Shown here: piece after piece, positions 17,730-29,508 of the stretch
Position numbering within the stretch: the first letter of the stretch is position 1
How the letters are laid out: each line of letters opens with the position of its first letter
Origin: Stakelama saccharophila
GTDB lineage: Bacteria > Pseudomonadota > Alphaproteobacteria > Sphingomonadales > Sphingomonadaceae
Direction: 5' to 3'
Length of the DNA: 64,000 nt
Assembly (NCBI RefSeq): GCF_032229225.1
Contig: NZ_CP135076.1
Span: forward strand, 849,001 to 913,000
The notes under the pieces: model-generated
Databases searched by the model: none
What the model saw: only the letters and a program-made list of their open reading frames with translations
Told to the model about the DNA's origin: nothing
Position numbers and translations under genes: made by a program

Positions 17730-18821
17730 TCAGCCCTGGCCGCTGTGCTTCCAGGTGCGCCGGAGGAGCGTCGCGGCGATTGCCGGCAGTCCCGGCTTCA
17801 CGAACAGCCAGTCGCGGATCGCCGGTCCCTTTTGCGCGCCGATCACGCTTTTGTAGCCGCTGTCGCCCGCGCCCCAGTCGACGGTCGTGATGCCGTCGCC
17901 GAGGGCGCGTATCAGGTTGCGATAGTAAAGCAGCCTGCCCGGCGAGTGTTTTGCGAAAGCGGGATCGAAACTGTTGGCGACGGCGTGTTTGAGCGCGCCC
18001 AGATTGAGGTCGAAGGAGAAGGCCGCCGGCCGGCCGTCCACCCGCAGGACCGCTGCCCACATCATGTCCGCCAGCACCGGATCGGCTGCCGCTGTGCGCC
18101 AGAAAGCGCCGTGGCCGCGCCGCGTGAACTTGGCGTCGCGCCCGTCGGTTTCCGCCGCGATCCAGCTCGCCTGTTCCACCGCCGCAAGATCGTCGAACAG
18201 CGCATCAGTCCAGTCGGCGCCGCTTGCGAAGGACCAGTCCAGCGCGCCGTGGTTGCCCAGGTGTTTTTCGTGAAAGCGGTTCTTCTTCAGCGTCGACTTG
18301 CGCGGCCAGATCCCTTCTACGCGCTTTTCCGCCATGTCGAGCAGATAGCTGTCGGCGACGAACCGGTCGAGCGTGCGCCAGCCCAGCGCGTCCGCCGCCC
18401 TGCGCATCTGACAAAGCGTCGGATCGTCGTCATATATGGGGCCGATACGCAGCGCCCGCACCGCGCGGCCGAGCCCGCCGAACAGCGCCTCGAACGTCTC
18501 CAGTCCGACATCCTCGCGCGCCGGAAAGCTGCGATAGGGCCAGTAACAGCCGGGGACCGCCGCGACGCCGGCCCAGCCGGGGCCGAGCCGGACCATGGGC
18601 AACGCGATCGCCGCTTCGCCGTCGCGGCTGACCGTCAGGGTACGAGCCTCGCCGCCATAGGCTGCGAGCGCGGCCGCGAACCAGCCGTAGCGCAGGAACC
18701 GGTGCTGCGGCCGCGCGGCCTGCGCGACGGCATCGATCCCGGCGGACAGGCCGTGATCGAGCCGTATCTCGAGCGCCGGCGACAGACGGGGAAAGGCTGC
18801 GGGAGAAAGCGGGCGCGACAT
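17730..18821 (-). CDS. GNAT-family acyltransferase, CelD/BcsL-like
   Basis: 363 residues with no signal peptide or membrane helix. The second half fits the GNAT fold annotated as Acetyltransf_6 or cellulose-biosynthesis CelD-like: KSTLKKNRFHEKHLGNHG, then WTDALFDDLAAVEQASWIA, DGRPAAFSFDLNLG, and the closing FAKHSPGRLLYYRNLIRAL and VDWGAGDSGYKSVIGAQ. Proteins of this type transfer acyl or aminoacyl groups, in some cases to envelope polysaccharide or lipid. The substrate is unknown, and no polysaccharide cluster is nearby. It precedes the glucose-dehydrogenase-like gene. Confidence 0.75.
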   Translation of the reverse strand: MSRPLSPAAFPRLSPALEIRLDHGLSAGIDAVAQAARPQHRFLRYGWFAAALAAYGGEARTLTVSRDGEAAIALPMVRLGPGWAGVAAVPGCYWPYRSFPAREDVGLETFEALFGGLGRAVRALRIGPIYDDDPTLCQMRRAADALGWRTLDRFVADSYLLDMAEKRVEGIWPRKSTLKKNRFHEKHLGNHGALDWSFASGADWTDALFDDLAAVEQASWIAAETDGRDAKFTRRGHGAFWRTAAADPVLADMMWAAVLRVDGRPAAFSFDLNLGALKHAVANSFDPAFAKHSPGRLLYYRNLIRALGDGITTVDWGAGDSGYKSVIGAQKGPAIRDWLFVKPGLPAIAATLLRRTWKHSGQG

Positions 18822-18944
18822 GTCCCGTACCGTAACAACCGAACCTTACCAGCATGTGGACGCGCCGCTATCCAAAGGAAAATTTCATTTCACGGCTGTC
18901 CGCCCCTTGCGGAGCGGCGAAAAGCAACCGCATAACGTGGATCA

Positions 18945-19142
18945 ATGCCGTTCACACCGGTCCTGTCTACTGTCGCAGAGACGATTTCCGTCGCCGTCGC
19001 GCCGGTATTTCTGCTGGCCGGCATCGCCGGCACGCGCAACGTGTTCGCCGGGCGCCTGTCACGCCTGCTCCCCGTCGAGGTCAGCGTTTCGGTGAGGGCC
19101 CTGCCCGTGCGCGACGAACTTCTGGAGCGTAGCCGACCATGA
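18945..19142 (+). CDS. Short membrane protein, resembles the start of DUF2721
   Basis: 65 residues. The first ~38 (TVAETISVAVAPVFLLAGIAGTRNVFAGRLSRL) look like the first helix and following Arg-rich turn of DUF2721 membrane proteins, which normally run to ~130-150 residues. Here the frame ends early and its TGA overlaps the next gene's ATG (ATGA). That overlap supports translation in this frame; the short length suggests a truncated descendant. No clear ribosome site precedes ATG 18945. It could also be a decayed gene whose end happens to abut the next start. Confidence 0.42.
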   Translation: MPFTPVLSTVAETISVAVAPVFLLAGIAGTRNVFAGRLSRLLPVEVSVSVRALPVRDELLERSRP

Positions 19143-19558
19143 CCCTCGATTTCGAACGCCGCGCCCTCCAGTTGATGGTCGGCGTGCTGACGCTGATCCC
19201 GCTCTATGTCGGCTTGCGCAGCCTGTTCGGCGGGCCGGCCTGGATCGGCGGCGTCACGGCCGTTCCGGTCGATCTCGACAGTCATTTCCGCTATCTTTCG
19301 GGGCTCTTTGTCGGGCTGGGAATCGGCTTTGCCAGTTGCGTGCCGCATATCGAATGGCGCGGCGGGCGCTTCCGGTTGCTGGGCGGCATCGTGATCGCCG
19401 GCGGGATCGGCCGGCTCCTTTCCTATTTTGCAGTGGGTGAGCCGTCGCACGGCCAGATGATCGGGCTTGCGATCGAACTCGTCGTTGTGCCGCTGTTGCT
19501 CCTGTGGCAGGCGGCGCTCCACAGCCGCTGGCGCCGCCTGCGCATGCCGATCGTCTGA
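19139..19558 (+). CDS. DUF4345 family membrane protein
   Basis: 139 residues, four predicted membrane helices (about 10-30, 58-78, 82-100, 110-128). Matches the DUF4345 pattern: helix 1 with GLRSLFGG, then DSHFRYLSGLFVGLGIGF, FRLLGGIVIAGGIGRLLSY and GLAIELVVVPLLLLWQ. Function unknown; the family is common in Proteobacteria. Overlaps the preceding short gene by four bases, so the pair is probably coupled. Confidence 0.78.
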   Translation: MTLDFERRALQLMVGVLTLIPLYVGLRSLFGGPAWIGGVTAVPVDLDSHFRYLSGLFVGLGIGFASCVPHIEWRGGRFRLLGGIVIAGGIGRLLSYFAVGEPSHGQMIGLAIELVVVPLLLLWQAALHSRWRRLRMPIV

Positions 19559-19906
19559 GCGCGCACAAGGTCGGCGGTCCCGTCCGGTTCCGGCGGAACG
19601 TCGGCATGGAACAGGGTAGCGCGGTGCCGCTCGCGCGCGGGCGGGCGGATCGGTCGCCTGGTCGTGCCGGTAGTTGTCGGCGTCGGCCGTCGCCGGCTCG
19701 GCCGGATCGGTGCCGATCTTCCGCTGAAAATCGTATGGCGACGCGGCTGACCAGGCCCGTGGCTGCCTGCGGCCCGACCGGCACGTTCACGAGGATCCGG
19801 TTCCGACATTACGTTTGCGGCGCTGATTGCCGCCAACAAAAAGGGCCGGAAGGATCGCTCCCTCCGGCCCCGTTTCGATGGTTCGCCTGAGCGAACGGGT
19901 GCGGAC
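19559..19906. other. Intergenic stretch after DUF4345; possible decayed minus-strand coding
   Basis: About 350 bp. The last part is the groEL terminator. Between roughly 19640 and 19795 the minus strand has gene-like third-position GC in two successive frames (NVPVGPQAATGLVSRVA, then after a shift YDFQRKIGTDPAEPATADAD). I recognise no family and see no start signal, so I call no gene. Confidence 0.35.
19835..19873 (-). terminator. Rho-independent terminator of groESL
   Basis: On the minus strand, GGGGCCGGAGGGA, loop GCGA, TCCTTCCGGCCC, then TTTTTG. It lies ~35 bp after the groEL stop. Confidence 0.85.
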
Positions 19907-21676
<1,770 letters not shown>

Positions 21677-21693
21677 GGATTGTTGGCTGATGC

Positions 21694-21981
21694 TCAGCCC
21701 ACAATCCCAAGGATGTCGCTTTCCTTCATGATGATCAGATCTTCACCGTCGACCTTGACCTCGGTGCCCGACCATTTGCCGAACAGGATGCGGTCGCCGG
21801 CCTTCACGTCGAGCGGAACGACCTTGCCGTCCTCGGTCTTGGCACCGCCGCCGGCGGCGACGACTTCGCCTTCCTGCGGCTTTTCCTTGGCGGTATCGGG
21901 AATGATGATGCCGCCGGCCGTCTTTTCCTCGGCCTCGACGCGGCGAACGAGCACCCGGTCGTGCAGCGGACGAAAGTTCAT
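21694..21981 (-). CDS. groES: Co-chaperonin GroES (10 kDa)
   Basis: 95 residues from ATG 21981. Starts [20 protein letters not shown] and has the mobile loop [19 protein letters not shown] and the C-terminal [20 protein letters not shown]. It caps the GroEL ring. A further in-frame start at 22029 lies inside the CIRCE element and would not be used. Regulated by CIRCE/HrcA at 22019-22045, and a sigma-70-like promoter lies directly upstream of that. Confidence 0.99.
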   Translation of the reverse strand: MNFRPLHDRVLVRRVEAEEKTAGGIIIPDTAKEKPQEGEVVAAGGGAKTEDGKVVPLDVKAGDRILFGKWSGTEVKVDGEDLIIMKESDILGIVG

Positions 21982-22018
21982 GCGCGCTTTTCCTTTCCTC
22001 ATAGGATATTGTCGGTGT

Positions 22019-22045
22019 TTGGCACTCACTTGCAGCGAGTGCTAA
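22019..22045 (-). promoter_or_regulatory. CIRCE operator (HrcA site)
   Basis: TTGGCACTC-N9-GAGTGCTAA, an almost exact match to the CIRCE consensus (TTAGCACTC-N9-GAGTGCTAA), with a nine-base spacer. It lies between the promoter and groES, in the 5' untranslated region, as is normal for HrcA-repressed groESL operons. Confidence 0.95.
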
Positions 22046-22053
22046 CGCGATCG

Positions 22054-22082
22054 GATATGCGTATGGCCATGCGGATCGTCAA
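22054..22082 (-). promoter_or_regulatory. groESL promoter, sigma-70-like
   Basis: On the minus strand TTGACG (22082-22077), 17-bp spacer, CATATC (22059-22054). The transcript would begin at ~22047, immediately before the CIRCE element, so HrcA would block initiation. Confidence 0.65.
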
Positions 22083-22126
22083 CGGGGCGCCGGGCAAATT
22101 TTTTGGGCGCGTGCCGGTGCGTGCGA

Positions 22127-23542
22127 TCAACCGCGCGACGGTTGCGGCAAAAGACCGATCCGCCGGCGCATCGACCAGCGCAGGAGTAGCAGGACCGCGA
22201 CGACCGCAAGGCCGGTGGCGAGCCCGATCCAGATGCCGACGCCGGCAAGGCCGAGCCGGAAGCCGAGCAGGACGGCGGTGCCGAATCCGGCTATCCAATA
22301 ACCGATCGCGGCGATGATCATGGGGATGCGCGTGTCCTGCAATCCGCGCAGCACGCCGGCCGCCACCGTCTGCGCACCGTCGAAGATCTGAAAGGCCGCG
22401 GCGACGGTGAGATAGCGCGTCGCGAGCGCGATCGCCCGTGCATTGCCGGGCGTGTCGTCCAGATAGAGCGTGACGAAGAAATGCGGCGCGGCCCAGAGCA
22501 GCGCGGCGGTGAGGCCCATGAAACCGATGCCGAGCGCCAGCGCAACCCGGCCGGCCAGCGCGATCCAGTCTCCGTCGGCGGCGCCATAGGCCATGCCGAC
22601 CCGGATGGTCGCGCCCTGCGCAATGCCGAACGGAATTTGAAAGGCAATCGCGGCGATCTGCAGCGCGACGGCGTGGGCGGCAACTTCGGTCACGCCAATC
22701 AACCCCATCAGGAACGCGGCGGCGCTGAAGACCGCGCCCTCGAACGTCATGGTCAACGCGATCGGTACGCCCAGCCGGACGAGATCGACGAAGCGGGGCC
22801 ATTCCGGCCGCCACCATTTGCCGAACAGCCGGTAGCGCCGAAGCCGGCGGTCCCGCATCAGGATCGTGGCATAGCCGGCCAGCATGAACAGTGCGGTGAT
22901 CAGGCTTGCGATCGCGGCGCCGGTCAGTCCGAGCGCCGGCGCACCCAGTTCGCCGAACACCAATATCCAGTTGCCGACGATGTTCACCGCCAGCGCCGCG
23001 GCGGTAATGGTCATCGCCCAGCCGGGACGGCCCAGCGCCGACACCGCGATGCGCATCACTCCCGACGCGACGGTGGGGACGAGAGCGAAGAGCAGGATGT
23101 CGGTATAGCGGGCGGCGCTGGCGGCGGCGACGGGATCCTGCCGCATCCAGCCGAGGATCGTTTCGGTGTAGGCGAGCGGCAGGAGGAAAGGCAGGCTCGC
23201 CGCCGCCGACAGCCACAGCGCCATGCGAAAGGACCGGCGCACCTCTCGCACCGCATGCCGCCGCCGCCCGAGTTCGGCGGCGATGACCGGCGCGGCCGAG
23301 CTTACCAGCCCGATCAGGGCGAAGGCGACGACCGAATAGAAATAGACGCCGAGCGTCGCGGCCGCGAGTGCATCCGGCCCCAGACGCGCGACGAAGATCA
23401 CGTCGCTGGAATAGATCGCCATCTGCAACAGGTTCGCGCCGATCAGCGGCGTGCTGAGCCGCACGAGCGCGCCGAGTTCGCGCCGCCAGTCCGCGGGCGG
23501 GCGTTCGATCAGCGGCCGGGCGGAGGGGAGGTGCGAATCCAT
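22127..23542 (-). CDS. MATE family multidrug efflux transporter
   Basis: 471 residues from ATG 23542; a longer in-frame start gives a non-conserved leader. Twelve membrane helices in two similar halves of six, as in NorM-type MATE exporters: RLSTPLIGANLLQMAIYSSD at the start of helix 1, LGPDALAAATLG after it, and the second-half counterpart beginning LVRLGVPIALTMTFEGAVFS. These carriers use Na+ or H+ gradients to expel cationic drugs and toxins. No regulator is adjacent. Divergent from sppA. Confidence 0.88.
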   Translation of the reverse strand: MDSHLPSARPLIERPPADWRRELGALVRLSTPLIGANLLQMAIYSSDVIFVARLGPDALAAATLGVYFYSVVAFALIGLVSSAAPVIAAELGRRRHAVREVRRSFRMALWLSAAASLPFLLPLAYTETILGWMRQDPVAAASAARYTDILLFALVPTVASGVMRIAVSALGRPGWAMTITAAALAVNIVGNWILVFGELGAPALGLTGAAIASLITALFMLAGYATILMRDRRLRRYRLFGKWWRPEWPRFVDLVRLGVPIALTMTFEGAVFSAAAFLMGLIGVTEVAAHAVALQIAAIAFQIPFGIAQGATIRVGMAYGAADGDWIALAGRVALALGIGFMGLTAALLWAAPHFFVTLYLDDTPGNARAIALATRYLTVAAAFQIFDGAQTVAAGVLRGLQDTRIPMIIAAIGYWIAGFGTAVLLGFRLGLAGVGIWIGLATGLAVVAVLLLLRWSMRRRIGLLPQPSRG

Positions 23543-23682
23543 GGCCCGCGCGCATGTAGCAGCTACGCCGTCGCTTGCCCCGTCCATTCGCACCGACCGT
23601 ATTGTGTCGATAACACTCGGCGTGTACGTCCCGAGGAAACGGCCATCGGCGCATGCCGCCGATCAGTGCGGGAGACGATCTG

Positions 23683-25572
23683 GTGAAGCTCATCAAGGGC
23701 GCGTGGAAGATACTCGTCGGGATCAAGGACGCGCTGGTCCTTGCCCTGTTGCTCCTCTTCTTCGGTGCACTGTTCGCAGCGCTGCAGGCGCAGCCGGACG
23801 GGGTGAAAATCCACGACGGGGCGCTGTTGCTGGCGCTTGATGGCACGATCGTGGAGCAGCCGGAGGAGGTCGATCCGATCGCCACGCTGACCGGCGGCGA
23901 CGTCGCCAATCAATATCGCCTGCGCGATGTCGTGCGCGCGCTGGACGAGGCCCGCGACGACGACCGCGTGAAGGCGGTGGTGCTCGACCTCGACCGGTTC
24001 ATGGGCGGCTATCCCGCCGCGATCAGCGACGTTGCCGATGCCGTGCAGCGCGTGCGCGACAGCGGCAAGCCGGTCCTGGCCTATGCCACGGCCTATACCG
24101 ATTCCGGCTATCGCCTGGCGGCGGCGGCGAGCGAGATCTGGACCAATCCCATGGGCGGCGTGCTGCTGCGCGGCCCCGGCGGATCGCAGCTCTACTACAA
24201 GGGGCTGATCGACAAGCTGGGCATCAACGCGCACGTCTACCGCGTCGGCACCTACAAATCGGCGGTCGAGCCCTATATCCGCGAGAACCAGTCGGGGCCC
24301 GCGCGCGAGGCGGCGCAACTGCTCTACGGAACGATCTTCGACCAGTGGAAACAAGGCGTCGCGCAGGATCGGCCGCAGGCGCGGATCGAGCCCTTCCTGA
24401 CCGATCCCGCGGCGACCGTGCAGGCGGCCGACGGCGATCTCGCCCAGGCCAATCTGCGCGCCAAGCTGGTCGATCACCTGGGCGACCGCATCGCGTTCGG
24501 CAAACGCGTGGCCAAGATCGTGGGTGCCGACGACGACAAGCCGGTCGGCAGCTTCAAGGCGATTGATTATGACGACTGGGTGCAGGTCCATCCGCTTTCC
24601 AAAGGCGGACCGGCGATCGGCGTCATCACCGTTGCGGGGGAAATCGTCGACGGCACCGGCGGCCCGGGCACCGCAGCCGGTGATACGATCGCGCGGCTGA
24701 TCCTGGACGGCCTCGACGACAAGAAGCTGAAGGCCCTGGTCGTGCGCGTCGATTCGCCCGGCGGCTCGGCACTCGCGTCCGAGCATATCCGCGAGGCTAT
24801 TCTGCAGGCCAAGGCGAAGGGCCTGCCGGTGGTCGTGTCGATGGGGTCGGTCGCGGCGAGCGGCGGGTATTGGGTGTCCACCGCGGGCGACGCCATCTTC
24901 GCCGAACCCGACACCATCACCGGCTCGATCGGCATTTTCGGGATCATCCCCACCTTCGAGGACACGCTCGACAAGATCGGGGTGAATGCCGACGGGGTGA
25001 AGACGACCCCGCTCAGCGGGCAGCCGGACGTGCTCGCCGGCACCAGTGATGCGTTCGACCGGATCCTGCAGGCGCAGATCGAAAGCGGCTATCGCAAGTT
25101 CGTCGGCCTTGTCGCAACGTCGCGCAACATGACGCCCGCGCGCGTCGACGAGATCGGGCAGGGGCGGGTCTGGCCGGGCGGCATCGCGCGGCAGATCGGC
25201 CTGGTCGACCGTTTCGGCGGCATACACGACGCCATTGCCGAGGCGGCGCGGCGGGCGAAGCTGGATCCGGACAAGGTCCATGCCGTCTATCTGGAGAAGG
25301 AGCCCAGCAAGTGGGCGAAGCTGATCGAGCAGTTCGCGCGCCAGCAGGATGACGATGAAGACAGCGTCGAACGCGGCTCGGCCGATCTGTTCTCGCGGCT
25401 GGCGGCAGAGCGGCGGGCGACGCTGGCGCAGGCGATCGGGGATGCCCGGCGCCTGGCCCAGGGCGGTTCGGTCCAGGCGCGCTGCCTGGAATGCACCGCC
25501 TTTCGTCCGGCGGCGGCCTCGGCCGGCGATGTCCGGCTGCTCGACCTGATCCTGACGAAGATCTGGCAATGA
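23683..25572 (+). CDS. sppA: Signal peptide peptidase SppA (67K type)
   Basis: 629 residues from GTG 23683, which has GGGAG nine bases upstream and gives the N-terminus MKLIKGAWKILVGIKDAL; an ATG ten codons earlier (23653) has no nearby site. One N-terminal membrane helix (about 18-35), then two tandem SppA/ClpP-like domains. The catalytic dyad is split between them as in the E. coli long form: Lys192 in VGTYKSAVEPY and Ser393 in SMGSVAASGGYW. The protease degrades cleaved signal peptides in the inner membrane from the periplasmic side. Its stop overlaps the next gene's start (ATGA), which points to a shared transcript. Confidence 0.92.
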   Translation: MKLIKGAWKILVGIKDALVLALLLLFFGALFAALQAQPDGVKIHDGALLLALDGTIVEQPEEVDPIATLTGGDVANQYRLRDVVRALDEARDDDRVKAVVLDLDRFMGGYPAAISDVADAVQRVRDSGKPVLAYATAYTDSGYRLAAAASEIWTNPMGGVLLRGPGGSQLYYKGLIDKLGINAHVYRVGTYKSAVEPYIRENQSGPAREAAQLLYGTIFDQWKQGVAQDRPQARIEPFLTDPAATVQAADGDLAQANLRAKLVDHLGDRIAFGKRVAKIVGADDDKPVGSFKAIDYDDWVQVHPLSKGGPAIGVITVAGEIVDGTGGPGTAAGDTIARLILDGLDDKKLKALVVRVDSPGGSALASEHIREAILQAKAKGLPVVVSMGSVAASGGYWVSTAGDAIFAEPDTITGSIGIFGIIPTFEDTLDKIGVNADGVKTTPLSGQPDVLAGTSDAFDRILQAQIESGYRKFVGLVATSRNMTPARVDEIGQGRVWPGGIARQIGLVDRFGGIHDAIAEAARRAKLDPDKVHAVYLEKEPSKWAKLIEQFARQQDDDEDSVERGSADLFSRLAAERRATLAQAIGDARRLAQGGSVQARCLECTAFRPAAASAGDVRLLDLILTKIWQ

Positions 25573-26135
25573 TCGATATCCGCGTCGCCGATGCCGACGA
25601 CGCCGGCGCCATTGCCGAGATCTATGCGCCCTATGTGACCAACGGACACGTGTCTTTCGAGAGCGAGGCTCCGGGTGCCGAAACCATGCGCGCCCGCATG
25701 GCGAAGCATGGCGGCTTCTATCCCTGGCTGGTCGCCACGATCGGCGAGGACGGAGGCATGCCGCGCATCGTCGGCTATGCTTATGCCGCGCCGTTTCGCG
25801 ACCGGCCGGCCTATCGCTACATCGTCGAGGCGTCGATCTACGTGTCGCAGGAAGATACGCGGCGGGGCGTCGGTCGCCTGCTCTATGGCGCGCTGATGGA
25901 TACGCTGCGCGCCCAGGATTTCACCCGCGCGGTCGCCGTCCTCGCGCTGCCGAACGAGGCCTCGATCCGCCTGCACGAGGCGGTCGGTTTCCACCGTGCC
26001 GGCGCCATCGGGGAGGCGGGGTTCAAGCGCAACCAGTGGATCGATATCGGCTTCTGGGTATGCAAGCTCAACGACAGCGCGCTGCCGCCGCAGGAACCCA
26101 GACCCTTTTCCACGGTGGGGCTGGTCCGGTACTGA
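25569..26135 (+). CDS. GNAT N-acetyltransferase, phosphinothricin acetyltransferase type
   Basis: 188 residues from ATG 25569. GNAT fold of the Pat/Bar subgroup: IRVADADDAGAIAEIYAPYV at the start, GYAYAAPFRDRPAYRYIVEASIYV, acetyl-CoA-binding TRRGVGRLLYGALMD, then LALPNEASIRLHEAVGFHRAGAIGEAGFK. Members acetylate small amines such as phosphinothricin, methionine sulfone or similar amino acids. The C-terminal ~15 residues after VCKLND are an extension. Coupled to sppA by ATGA overlap; the functional link is unclear. Confidence 0.85.
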   Translation: MIDIRVADADDAGAIAEIYAPYVTNGHVSFESEAPGAETMRARMAKHGGFYPWLVATIGEDGGMPRIVGYAYAAPFRDRPAYRYIVEASIYVSQEDTRRGVGRLLYGALMDTLRAQDFTRAVAVLALPNEASIRLHEAVGFHRAGAIGEAGFKRNQWIDIGFWVCKLNDSALPPQEPRPFSTVGLVRY

Positions 26136-26138
26136 TCG

Positions 26139-26783
26139 CTATCGCAGGCCGCGATAGGAGGGCAGCGCGACCTTGAACATGATGGCGACGGCGCGCAGGC
26201 CGAAGCCGGCGAGCGTCGCGATACCGGCACTCGCGGCCGGCGGCATGCCGAACACGAGCAGCGCGACGTACAGCCCGGCGGCAAGCGTGGCGGCGGTGAC
26301 ATAGAGTTCGGGCCGCATCAGGATCGACGGCTGGTTGGCGAGCGTGTCGCGAATGATGCCGCCGACACAGGCGGTGACGACGCCCATGACCGCCGCCGGA
26401 ATCGGCGGCACGCCGAAGGCGACCGCCTTGGCCGAGCCGAACACGGCGTAGGCGGCGAGACCGAGCGCGTCGAGCCAGGCGAGAACCCGCCCCTGCCACC
26501 ATCGCTCCGGCGTCAGCCAGACCAGCATCGCGGCCGCCACGCATATTCCGGCAACAAGCCGGTCATGCACCCAGAATACCGGCGCGTCGATCAGCAGGTC
26601 GCGCACCGTGCCGCCGCCGACGCCGGTGATGAGCGCAAAAAAGGCCGCGGTGGTGAAGGTTTGTGCGCTCCGGATGGCCACCAGCGCGCCGGTCGCCGCG
26701 AATACAGCGATCGCCATCAGATCCAGCCAGGGCAAAAGCGGACCGATCTGCCAGTCGAGGGGCGCTTCCATCAATCGCGCCAT
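26139..26783 (-). CDS. TRIC/UPF0126 family membrane protein
   Basis: 214 residues from ATG 26783 (a TTG eight codons upstream is possible but less likely). Seven membrane helices in two repeated halves. The paired Gly-rich motifs, TGVGGGTVRDLLID and ACVGGIIRDTLAN, define the family. Relatives in bacteria form trimeric K+-permeable channels; some are annotated as glycine transporters. Three bases separate it from the convergent acetyltransferase. Confidence 0.85.
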   Translation of the reverse strand: MARLMEAPLDWQIGPLLPWLDLMAIAVFAATGALVAIRSAQTFTTAAFFALITGVGGGTVRDLLIDAPVFWVHDRLVAGICVAAAMLVWLTPERWWQGRVLAWLDALGLAAYAVFGSAKAVAFGVPPIPAAVMGVVTACVGGIIRDTLANQPSILMRPELYVTAATLAAGLYVALLVFGMPPAASAGIATLAGFGLRAVAIMFKVALPSYRGLR

Positions 26784-26851
26784 TAGCCATTCCACGCCGC
26801 TTGGCAAGCATGGGGTGGAAACTGCGCGCTATTTGCGCGAGAAGGGCTTCC

Positions 26852-27508
26852 ATGCAGGCGTCCATGCGTCCCACCACCGGTCTCGCCGCCCTGCTGGCGG
26901 CATTGGCGGGCTTCGTCGATGCGCTCGCATATGGCAGTCTGTCGGGCTTTTTCGCATCCTCGATGACGGGCAACACGACCCGGGCCGGCGCCGGCATCGC
27001 GACCGGCAATTACGGCGATGCGCTGATGGGAGGCGCGCTGGTCCTCAGCTTTCTGAGCGGTATCGTCTCCGGCGCGATCCTCAATCACGCGGTCGCCGGG
27101 CGCCGCCGCGCGGTCCTGATGGCGGCGACGGCCTTGCTGCTCGCGGGCGCGGCGGGCGTGGAATCCCTGGGCCAGCTTCGTCTCGCTTTCCTGTTGCTCG
27201 CAGCGGCGATGGGAATGGAAAACGGGATTTTCGCCCGCGAAGGCGAAGTCGCGATCGGCCTGACCTACATGACGGGCACATTGGTGCGTTTCGGGCAACG
27301 CCTGGCCGGCAGCCTGATGGGGACGGATGGGCGCTTCGCCTGGGCGCGCGATCTCGAACTCTGGGTCGGGTTTCTCGGCGGCATCATCGCCGGCGGTTTT
27401 GCCTATGCCGCGATTGGCGACGGCGCGTTCTGGGTCGCCGCGGGCGCGGCGTCGCTGCTGGCGCTCCTGTTGTCGTTCCTTCCCGAACGGAACGGCGCGC
27501 CGGACTGA
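26852..27508 (+). CDS. DUF1275 (YoaK) family membrane protein
   Basis: 218 residues from ATG 26852 (AAGGG upstream). Six membrane helices. Family features: TGLAALLAALAGFVDALAY, GFFASSMTGNTTRAG and GLTYMTGTLVRFGQRLA. Function unknown in most hosts. Divergent from the TRIC gene with ~70 bp between starts. Confidence 0.85.
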   Translation: MQASMRPTTGLAALLAALAGFVDALAYGSLSGFFASSMTGNTTRAGAGIATGNYGDALMGGALVLSFLSGIVSGAILNHAVAGRRRAVLMAATALLLAGAAGVESLGQLRLAFLLLAAAMGMENGIFAREGEVAIGLTYMTGTLVRFGQRLAGSLMGTDGRFAWARDLELWVGFLGGIIAGGFAYAAIGDGAFWVAAGAASLLALLLSFLPERNGAPD

Positions 27509-27647
27509 CGCAGATACTTCGGACCGGGCGGGTGGCAATCGGCACCAGGTCTGTTGGGAAAATACGCCAACTAAATGCCATCGGAACCGGTTCGCCAAAT
27601 TTGTGCGACAGGGAAATCGCAGTAAATGGCTGGATTTGAACCAGAAC

Positions 27648-27670
27648 TATAATCTGGCACGACATTTGAA
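27648..27670 (+). promoter_or_regulatory. Candidate pspC promoter signals
   Basis: Two overlapping patterns lie ~55-75 bp before the start codon. TGGCACGACATTTGAA at 27655-27670 resembles a sigma-54 site (TGGCAC-N5-TTGCA), with GG at the -24 position but GA instead of GC at -12. A perfect TATAAT at 27648-27653 has no matching -35. Either could drive the gene. Confidence 0.3.
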
Positions 27671-27723
27671 ACACTGCCTGCATCCGCCGGTCCTCTCGCC
27701 GGCCCAAGGACAGGAGTTACATC

Positions 27724-28017
27724 GTGCGCAGAACCACCCCGCCGCTTTTCAACCGTCCCGATACGCTGCTGGGCGTGTGTGAAGGACTTGGCCGGGACAT
27801 CGGCGTGAACTCGAATCTGTTCCGGCTCGCGTTCGCGGGCCTGCTGTTCTGGAATCCTGCGATCTGTCTCGCGACCTATTTCGGGCTGGGCGTGGTCGTG
27901 TACAGCCTGCACTGGCTCGTCCCCGATCGCGATACATCCGCGCCCGCGAGCGACGGGGCCGCGCATCGCGACGCGGACAATGAGGGTGGCGAGGTGGTCC
28001 GGACCGCCGCAGCCTGA
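27724..28017 (+). CDS. PspC domain protein
   Basis: 97 residues from GTG 27724 with AGGAG ten bases upstream. PspC domain: NRPDTLLGVCEGLGRDIGVN, then LFRLAFAGLLFW and the second hydrophobic segment CLATYFGLGVVVYSLHWLVP; two short membrane segments with a charged C-terminus. In enterobacteria PspC senses inner-membrane stress with PspB and controls PspA and PspF. None of those partners is adjacent, so a stand-alone membrane-stress protein is more likely than a full Psp system. Confidence 0.82.
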   Translation: MRRTTPPLFNRPDTLLGVCEGLGRDIGVNSNLFRLAFAGLLFWNPAICLATYFGLGVVVYSLHWLVPDRDTSAPASDGAAHRDADNEGGEVVRTAAA

Positions 28018-28057
28018 CCGGGACGGCACGGCGCTCCGTCACACAACAGTGCCGCGA

Positions 28058-28092
28058 GGCGCCATCGCGCCCGGTCGCGGGCGAATGGCGCC
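28058..28092. terminator. Long hairpin between pspC and lpd
   Basis: GGCGCCAT pairs perfectly with ATGGCGCC, and an inner stem CGCCCG/CGGGCG adds six pairs with loop GTCG. It sits between two convergent stop codons. No T run on either strand; a bidirectional transcript end is likely. Confidence 0.55.
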
Positions 28093-28107
28093 GCCACCTC
28101 TGCCGCG

Positions 28108-29499
<1,392 letters not shown>

Positions 29500-29508
29500 C
29501 TTTCACTC

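Noticed and set aside
19559..19800. A possible MFS transporter remnant suggested by NVPVG
   Set aside because: The motif is five residues long and no membrane helices follow, so a transporter call cannot be supported.
27724..28017. A complete phage-shock (Psp) operon
   Set aside because: Neither pspA, pspB nor pspF is adjacent; flanking genes are DUF1275 and lpd.
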